Below, piece after piece: positions 59,172-64,000 of a DNA stretch of 64,000 bases. Numbering within the stretch: position 1 is the first letter of the stretch; each line of letters opens with the position of its first letter. The notes beneath the pieces are model-generated. The model was not told where the DNA came from. It saw only the letters and a list, made by a program, of their open reading frames with translations, and searched no databases. The DNA is from G965237725 sp965237725 (GTDB taxonomy: Bacteria; Pseudomonadota; Gammaproteobacteria; Arenicellales; Poriferihabitantaceae). A program made the translations under genes and the position numbers. The stretch covers positions 3,162,001 through 3,226,000 of the forward strand of contig OZ250151.1 in the NCBI GenBank assembly GCA_965237725.1, written 5' to 3'.

Positions 59172-60917
59172 ATGCTGAGCTATTCCCTGATTGAACGACG
59201 ACTACGAATCTATAGTGGCGTGCTGCTGGCTATCTATGTTTGCCAGCATTTGCTCAATCATGGGCTCGGATTGATTTCGTTATCCGCCATGGAATCCATG
59301 CGATCGGTGGTTACCCCTTTTTGGCGCAGCCCTGTTGGTGCGATTTGGATTTACGGTTCGCTGTTACTGCATTTTCTACTGGCATTGTGGTCGCTGCTTC
59401 GGAGGACCACGCTACGGATGCCCGCCTGGGAGGCATCCCAGATCATACTGGGGATATCAATCATTCCATTGATGGCGGGCCATATTGCGGGAACCTGGGG
59501 TGGGCGGGTGATACTGCAGATAGATATCGACTACGAACACGTTATCAAAGCCATCAGCTCGAATTCATGGTGGACAACCCGTCAGTTCTTTCTGGTTCTC
59601 ATTACCTGGTTTCACGTCGGTGTTGGGCTACATTTCTGGTTGCGGCTAAAGAAATGGTATCGCCCGGCGTTGCCTGTGACCTACGTGCTGATAGTGTTGA
59701 TCCCGCTGTTCGCGCTGCTTGGGGCTTCTCGAATTGCTTTAGAGCTGGAAGCGCAGGCAACCTCGAGCAGTTACTCAAGTCAGTCGAGTTATTCTCAAGG
59801 GAATACTAACAGTTATTCCAACTCTGCTAGTAGTTATGGAAATCAATCGGATTCGACCACGGCAGGTTCAAGATATTCATATGGTGCAACTAATAGCGAC
59901 AAGACCATAGTTTGGACTATCGACGACCTGCGTTATGCCATTCTCGGTGGGTTTTACATATTATTGGTATTGACTCTTTTGTTGCGTTGGTTACGGATTC
60001 TTTGGCAGCGGCGAAGTGGCCAAGTCAACATTCATCATCCCAGTGGCAAAATTATCAAAGCCAAAAGTGGCCAAACCCTGCTTGAGGCCATTCGTGCCCA
60101 TGGCATTCCTCATGCCTCGGTTTGCGGCGGGCGAGGGCGATGCACGACTTGTCGCGTCAGAATTGGGCAGGGGCTGGAGGGTTGTGCCGCTGCGGAAAGT
60201 GTCGAACAAGCGGCGTTGAAGCGTATCAATGCAGAGCCGAATATGCGTTTGGCTTGCCAAACCCGGGTAATCTGTGATCTCAGCATCACACCCCTGGTAG
60301 AGCCTGACGCGGGGATCGATGCAGCGCACAAGCCAGGTTCGGTTCAGGGCAGCGAACAACAGGTGGTTACCATGTTTGTGGATTTGCGGGGATCGACTCG
60401 CATGGGGGAAAAACATCTGCCCTATGATGTGTTGTTTATACTCAATCGATTTTTTTCGGAAATGACCGCAGCGTTGCATGATACCCACGGACATTACTCG
60501 AACTTTACCGGCGACGGCTTGATGGCGATGTATGGTTTGGAGCGTGGACTCGAACAGGGTTGTAAGGACGCAATGCAAGGAGCTTATGCCATGCAGGCGC
60601 GGCTCGACAAAATGAATCAACATTTTGCCAATGAACTCGAAGAGCCACTACGGATTGGTATTGGGATCAATTGTGGTGATGCTATTGTTGGTAACATGGG
60701 CCCGCCAAGCTCACCCAACTACAGTGCAATTGGAGATAGTGTTAATACTGCAGCTCGACTCGAGGCGCTGTCAAAGGAATATCAATGTGTCCTGGTGGTG
60801 GCGAAGGAAGTGGTTCGACTCGCCAAGGCAGACGCAAGTGGCTGGCCGATACATTCGGTGGTTGTACGTGGTAAGACCGAGCCACTTAATGTCTATGCCG
60901 TTGGGCTACCGATATAA
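59172..60917 (+). CDS. redox-type class III adenylate cyclase: cytochrome-like membrane anchor, [2Fe-2S] domain, cyclase
   Basis: 581 residues. Six membrane helices occupy about residues 13-285, with His pairs (QHLLNH, HIAGTW, WFHVGVGLHFWL) as in succinate-dehydrogenase-type heme b anchors. A Ser/Asn/Tyr-rich loop of 45 residues (about 196-240) separates helices five and six. A plant-type ferredoxin domain follows with Cys318, Cys324, Cys327 (CGGRGRCTTC) and a fourth Cys in LACQ. The cyclase domain begins about 390: MFVDLRGSTR and FTGDGLMAMYG give the metal Asp residues. Sinorhizobium CyaC has a similar diheme-like anchor. It would make cAMP in response to the quinone or heme redox state. Confidence 0.88.
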   Translation: MLSYSLIERRLRIYSGVLLAIYVCQHLLNHGLGLISLSAMESMRSVVTPFWRSPVGAIWIYGSLLLHFLLALWSLLRRTTLRMPAWEASQIILGISIIPLMAGHIAGTWGGRVILQIDIDYEHVIKAISSNSWWTTRQFFLVLITWFHVGVGLHFWLRLKKWYRPALPVTYVLIVLIPLFALLGASRIALELEAQATSSSYSSQSSYSQGNTNSYSNSASSYGNQSDSTTAGSRYSYGATNSDKTIVWTIDDLRYAILGGFYILLVLTLLLRWLRILWQRRSGQVNIHHPSGKIIKAKSGQTLLEAIRAHGIPHASVCGGRGRCTTCRVRIGQGLEGCAAAESVEQAALKRINAEPNMRLACQTRVICDLSITPLVEPDAGIDAAHKPGSVQGSEQQVVTMFVDLRGSTRMGEKHLPYDVLFILNRFFSEMTAALHDTHGHYSNFTGDGLMAMYGLERGLEQGCKDAMQGAYAMQARLDKMNQHFANELEEPLRIGIGINCGDAIVGNMGPPSSPNYSAIGDSVNTAARLEALSKEYQCVLVVAKEVVRLAKADASGWPIHSVVVRGKTEPLNVYAVGLPI

Positions 60918-61030
60918 CAGAAAAAACGTGCTGGAGGGATTGAACTTTAAGCAATAAGTTTTGACGATAGATGGCGTTAAATTCTGATATTCACGGGCGA
61001 GTACCTCCATGTAACACCTGTGACTTGGGT

Positions 61031-61471
61031 TTACACCATCCAGGTATCGTACTCTTCCGCCAACGATTGCATTAGAGCTGAATCTTTGAATTGCAATTCA
61101 CTCATTCCTGCCATTGTCTCAAGATATTTTTCAAAACCACCGGGGCTAAAGACGGTAATAAGCCGGGCGCCTTGTTCGCTTATAACTTCATGAGTAACGT
61201 TTGGGGGAATATTAATTGTCATTCCGTCTGATGCAACAACTGTGTCACTTTCGAACTTGAAGGTCACGTGACCTTCCAGAAGATAGAATATTTCAGTCAT
61301 TTTTTTGTGATAGTGACGCGCAAGATGAAAACCGGGTTTAAGCGTATCTTCTACCATGGTGAGGCGTCCATCAGTATGGTTGCAGGTCGATTTTACGCAA
61401 ATATGATCATTTGCCCAATCATAGCTTTGGCCGCCGCCGGATTCGATTATTTGTTGTTTCGTCGCCGTCAT
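61031..61471 (-). CDS. cupin-domain protein
   Basis: 146 residues from ATG 61471. Cupin motif 1 HLARHYHKKMTEIFYLLEGHV carries the metal-binding His and Glu; motif 2 is INIPPNVTHEV. The ATG overlaps the TAA of the SnoaL-like gene (TAATG), so the two are co-translated. Enzymatic role unknown. Confidence 0.78.
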   Translation of the reverse strand: MTATKQQIIESGGGQSYDWANDHICVKSTCNHTDGRLTMVEDTLKPGFHLARHYHKKMTEIFYLLEGHVTFKFESDTVVASDGMTINIPPNVTHEVISEQGARLITVFSPGGFEKYLETMAGMSELQFKDSALMQSLAEEYDTWMV

Positions 61472-61953
61472 TACTTTGCCCTCAGTTGATGGAGTGCTCC
61501 CGCCCAATCCTCAATGTGATAAGACTGGCTGATTTTTCCATTGGTTAACGTATGTATATCGATTGTCATAATGTCAAAGCTTCCGCCGCCCGGATCTACG
61601 CCAAAGAAAACGTCGTTGGGTGTGCCCATTACCCGACTTCGCACGATGTATGTATCACCATCCTGATGAACTTGCTGAATGTTCCAACTCAAATTTGGAA
61701 TTAGTTGGCCGTAGGCTCGCACCCCTTTGACAAAGGTCTCTCGGTCTTTATTCTTACCGCTGTAGTTTCCGATGCTGCGCCAGTCGTCCGCTAATAAATT
61801 AGCGGCGTCTTGCTCCAGATTCGGATTTTTTACATTCAGAAGTTTGTCATAGAAATCTCTTACCGTTGCCTCTTCACTGGCAGCACCAGTCGAGGGTAAA
61901 GAAAACAATAAGGCACACAGAGCTATAGAAAATAATCTTCGAGTTTGTTGCAT
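61471..61953 (-). CDS. exported SnoaL-like protein
   Basis: 160 residues with a signal peptide (LFSIALCALLFSLPSTGAAS). The mature part has the alpha+beta-barrel SnoaL/NTF2 pattern: VRDFYDKLLNVKNP, LADDWRSIGNYSG, and the terminal HIEDWAGALHQL. SnoaL-like proteins act as polyketide cyclases, epoxide hydrolases or small-molecule binders; export is unusual. It diverges from a LysR gene, its likely regulator. Confidence 0.7.
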   Translation of the reverse strand: MQQTRRLFSIALCALLFSLPSTGAASEEATVRDFYDKLLNVKNPNLEQDAANLLADDWRSIGNYSGKNKDRETFVKGVRAYGQLIPNLSWNIQQVHQDGDTYIVRSRVMGTPNDVFFGVDPGGGSFDIMTIDIHTLTNGKISQSYHIEDWAGALHQLRAK

Positions 61954-61993
61954 TGTAATATCTCGCTCGTATTCGTTTATGGAATGTTAATTG

Positions 61994-62012
61994 TGTTTGA
62001 TATCGATAAACA
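61994..62012. promoter_or_regulatory. candidate LysR-type operator
   Basis: TGTTT at 61994-61998 is matched by AAACA at 62008-62012 around GATATCGAT, inside the 80-bp space between the divergent SnoaL-like and LysR genes. This fits the T-N11-A palindrome bound by LysR regulators, but only by pattern. Confidence 0.45.
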
Positions 62013-62054
62013 AATAAACTAGGATAGACAGAATTGTTAATACTATTAATTAGT

Positions 62055-62933
62055 ATGATTGATTACCTTCGAAATTTGGCCATACTCGTTGCAGTGCTAG
62101 AGAACGGTTCGTTTAAGCGCGGCGCAGATGCCCTTGGGCTTTCTCCACAAGTCGTCAGCCACCATATTGCCAATTTAGAGAAAGATCTCGATACCGCGCT
62201 TATCTATCGCAGCACGAGACAGATAAGCGCGACCCAGGAAGGGGAGGCGTTGTTTAAGTCCGCTAAAGCCATGTTGCAGGAAGCCGAACAGGGCATTTTC
62301 AAAGTTACTAAACAGAGAAATGTGGTTAAAGGCGGATTGAAAATAACGGTACCGACGTTTTTTAAGGATACCCAATATCTTGATGTACTAATCGAATTCA
62401 TAAGGGAAAATCCTCAAGTAGATTTATCAGTCAGTTTTTCTGATTTACGCACAAACATCATACGCGATGGATTTGACCTGGCAATCAGAGTGGGGGATAT
62501 GGAGGATTCAGGGCTCAAATCCAAGAAACTGTTTAACATCCAAAGAAATATTGTAGGTACAAAGAAATATATTGATGGGCTGCACAAACCGAAAAAACCA
62601 GCAGACCTTGAAAACATGAACTGGATTACGTTGAATTCGACCAGCCCCTATCGCGAGCTATTTTCAAATGATGGGACGGCCCATAAAATCAGGACGAGGG
62701 GGAATATTTCAGCAGATAATATCGAAGCGGTATTGCGATTCGTCCAGGCCGACTTAGGTATCGCCAGTATTCCGCGATACTTGACCGAGGATGAAATCAA
62801 TTCAGGTCGATTTATTAGCTTGTTACCAAAGTATAAAATTCCGTCACTAAACGGCTATGCAGTCTGGCCAGCAAATGTAAAAAAACAAAGCGTAGTGATG
62901 TATCTGGTCGATTATTTTTCTTCAAAGCTTTGA
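62055..62933 (+). CDS. LysR-family transcription regulator
   Basis: 292 residues from ATG 62055; an in-frame TTG at 62034 is less likely. N-terminal winged helix with AILVAVLENGSFKRGADALGLSPQVVSHHIANLEKDL and DTALIYRSTRQISATQEGEAL described here by its ends (AILVAV and QEGEAL). The rest is a periplasmic-binding-like effector domain (LKITVPTFFKDTQYLD ... IASIPRYL). It diverges from the SnoaL-cupin pair, the usual layout for a LysR target. Confidence 0.92.
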   Translation: MIDYLRNLAILVAVLENGSFKRGADALGLSPQVVSHHIANLEKDLDTALIYRSTRQISATQEGEALFKSAKAMLQEAEQGIFKVTKQRNVVKGGLKITVPTFFKDTQYLDVLIEFIRENPQVDLSVSFSDLRTNIIRDGFDLAIRVGDMEDSGLKSKKLFNIQRNIVGTKKYIDGLHKPKKPADLENMNWITLNSTSPYRELFSNDGTAHKIRTRGNISADNIEAVLRFVQADLGIASIPRYLTEDEINSGRFISLLPKYKIPSLNGYAVWPANVKKQSVVMYLVDYFSSKL

Positions 62934-63034
62934 AGAAAAAATTCTAGAAGGGCGGTTAAGAAAAAATTGGTGCTCTAGCACCTTTTTGCGTGAATCTGAT
63001 ATTTTCCAACTTAGGCCGTTGTGCTTTAGTAAAA

Positions 63035-63472
63035 TTACTGCTCGAAAGTGGCAAAGTTAGCGTGTGCGACTACTTTCCAATCACCATCAATCTGACGAAA
63101 CACAGTCAAGCGCGGCGCGCGGCGACTAATTTGATTGCCATCAATCTTTTCGTTAATGATCAAAAAGTATCGAACCACCATCACACCATCCTGATGAGTA
63201 ACGTGCAGCTCCTCGTGGGAAAAATCAGGTTTGAACGATAGGGTGCTGACGCCGACGTCAATGTATTCATCGCGGTTATAGCCAACGCCATTGGTGCGCA
63301 TGATCTGGTATTCTGGGGCAAGCAAGGGCGCGACTGCCTGAGGCCCTGTTATCACTGCTTCGGTAAATTCAACCAACAGGCCACGCGCAGTTTCCATCAT
63401 ATCTGCGGCTGTAGCAGGTTTGCTGATAGACAAACTAACCACGATGGACAGGCAAACCAACATTAATCTCAT
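63035..63472 (-). CDS. exported NTF2/SnoaL-like protein
   Basis: 145 residues with a signal peptide (LMLVCLSIVVSLSISKPATAA). The mature part follows the NTF2-like cone fold: ARGLLVEFTEAVITG, YNRDEYIDVGVS, HVTHQDGVMVVRYFLI and DWKVVAHANF. It is a second small exported barrel protein within 1.2 kb of the SnoaL-like gene. It converges with the LysR gene. Confidence 0.68.
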   Translation of the reverse strand: MRLMLVCLSIVVSLSISKPATAADMMETARGLLVEFTEAVITGPQAVAPLLAPEYQIMRTNGVGYNRDEYIDVGVSTLSFKPDFSHEELHVTHQDGVMVVRYFLIINEKIDGNQISRRAPRLTVFRQIDGDWKVVAHANFATFEQ

Positions 63473-63587
63473 GGTAAATTCCTAGTGTTTCAGTTGCTCT
63501 AGTATACCTGTATCCCTTAACGCATAAAATTAGAAACTGGGAAATGAACAAAATGCTCATCGTATTTCAATAGGTGAAAATTTATCT

Positions 63588-64000
63588 ATGATGAAATTCA
63601 AATTACTTTTGTCCCGCTCCTGGCCAGCTGCTTTGTAATCACCAGCTGTTCCCATCAACCCAGTCTCTCCGATTCCTATTCCGATGCGGAGGTTCTAAGA
63701 CCGTTGTTGAACAGCGAGCGGATTGAGCTGAAATTTGGTAGTTATGGTATCGAGGTGCTCAAGAATGGTGAAACGCTAAGAGTATCGAATTTATTCAGTA
63801 CCTAAGGACGGCGTACAAACAACGCATACACTTGCTGTAGTGGCGTACCCGCAAATTACTGACCCGCTGTTTTCTAAAGAACACCAGGATATTGTCAGTG
63901 GACAATCTATTGGCGCAGTGTTCAAGGGAAACGGCTGGTCCATAGACAAACAACATACGTATATTGGAGAAATAGAAAATTTACCAGAGACCTCCCCGCT
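63588..64000 (+). pseudogene. lipoprotein-like gene with two frame breaks, cut by the window edge
   Basis: ATG ATG AAA TTC AAA starts a signal peptide in one frame. It continues in another as PLLASCFVITSCS, where the Cys of a lipoprotein box is seen. That frame runs through EVLRPLLNSERIELKFGS and YGIEVLKNGETLRVSNLFST to a stop near 63804. A third frame then carries on with KDGVQTTHTLAVVAYPQI and GQSIGAVFKGNGW to the end. Each shift is a single base or two. The reading resumes so neatly that the gene is either recently broken or affected by sequence errors. Family not named. Confidence 0.65.

Overview
The window looks like a piece of a gammaproteobacterial chromosome, probably marine. The 16S and 23S genes read as gammaproteobacterial. 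The order lon-hupB-tRNA-ppiD, and anmK / M23 peptidase / tyrS beside an rRNA operon, are arrangements known from Pseudomonas-like gammaproteobacteria. The left two thirds are mostly housekeeping genes. The right third (about 38-64 kb) is accessory: signalling, secreted proteins, and CoA and oxygenase chemistry. I see no transposase, integrase, prophage or CRISPR array.

Layout. 0-6.7 kb: lon, hupB (with a three-copy 14-bp repeat before it), tRNA-Val and tRNA-Asp, ppiD, pyrC. 6.8-7.3 kb: a repeat element with inverted ends. 7.3-18 kb: priA, a NUDIX hydrolase, ubiA, recG (no ATG/GTG/TTG start), ridA, anmK, an M23 peptidase and tyrS. 18.2-26 kb: an rRNA operon with a strong promoter, 16S, a broken tRNA-Ile copy, intact tRNA-Ile and tRNA-Ala, 23S, 5S and duplicated terminators. 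The 23S gene is interrupted by a 718-nt group I intron carrying a LAGLIDADG endonuclease gene, at the site known as the I-CeuI target. 26-31.6 kb: cfa, a DUF98 chorismate-lyase-like gene, polA split by a -1 frameshift exactly at an A AAA AAC heptamer, and two small exported proteins. 31.6-38.7 kb: a histidine kinase / response regulator pair resembling the dedicated-sortase system, uvrD and a class III aminotransferase.

Accessory part. 39-51 kb: a CxxCH secreted protein, a class III nucleotide cyclase, a cupin, a Crp/Fnr regulator, an S41 peptidase behind a consensus CRP palindrome, a TauD-like oxygenase, an arylsulfotransferase-like propeller, and a YadA-head/S74-chaperone surface protein. 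51-64 kb: an unusual thioesterase-adenylation-carrier fusion, DUF1353, a Rieske oxygenase, a CoA-transferase / thiolase-like / DUF35 operon, a cyclase fused to a membrane cytochrome-like anchor and a [2Fe-2S] domain, and two SnoaL/NTF2-like exported proteins with a cupin and a LysR regulator. The right edge carries a lipoprotein gene with frameshifts.

How the genes may work together. Two class III cyclases, a Crp-like regulator and a perfect TGTGA-N6-TCACA site within 20 kb suggest cyclic-nucleotide control of part of the accessory region. CoA transferase, thiolase-like and DUF35 proteins overlap or abut and probably serve one acyl-CoA pathway, perhaps fed by the divergent Rieske oxygenase. 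The strongest novel candidates are the 23S intron, the polA frameshift site, the recG start and the redox-type cyclase. Because polA, recG and the right-edge gene all show small-scale anomalies, base-calling error must be excluded before biology is claimed for them.
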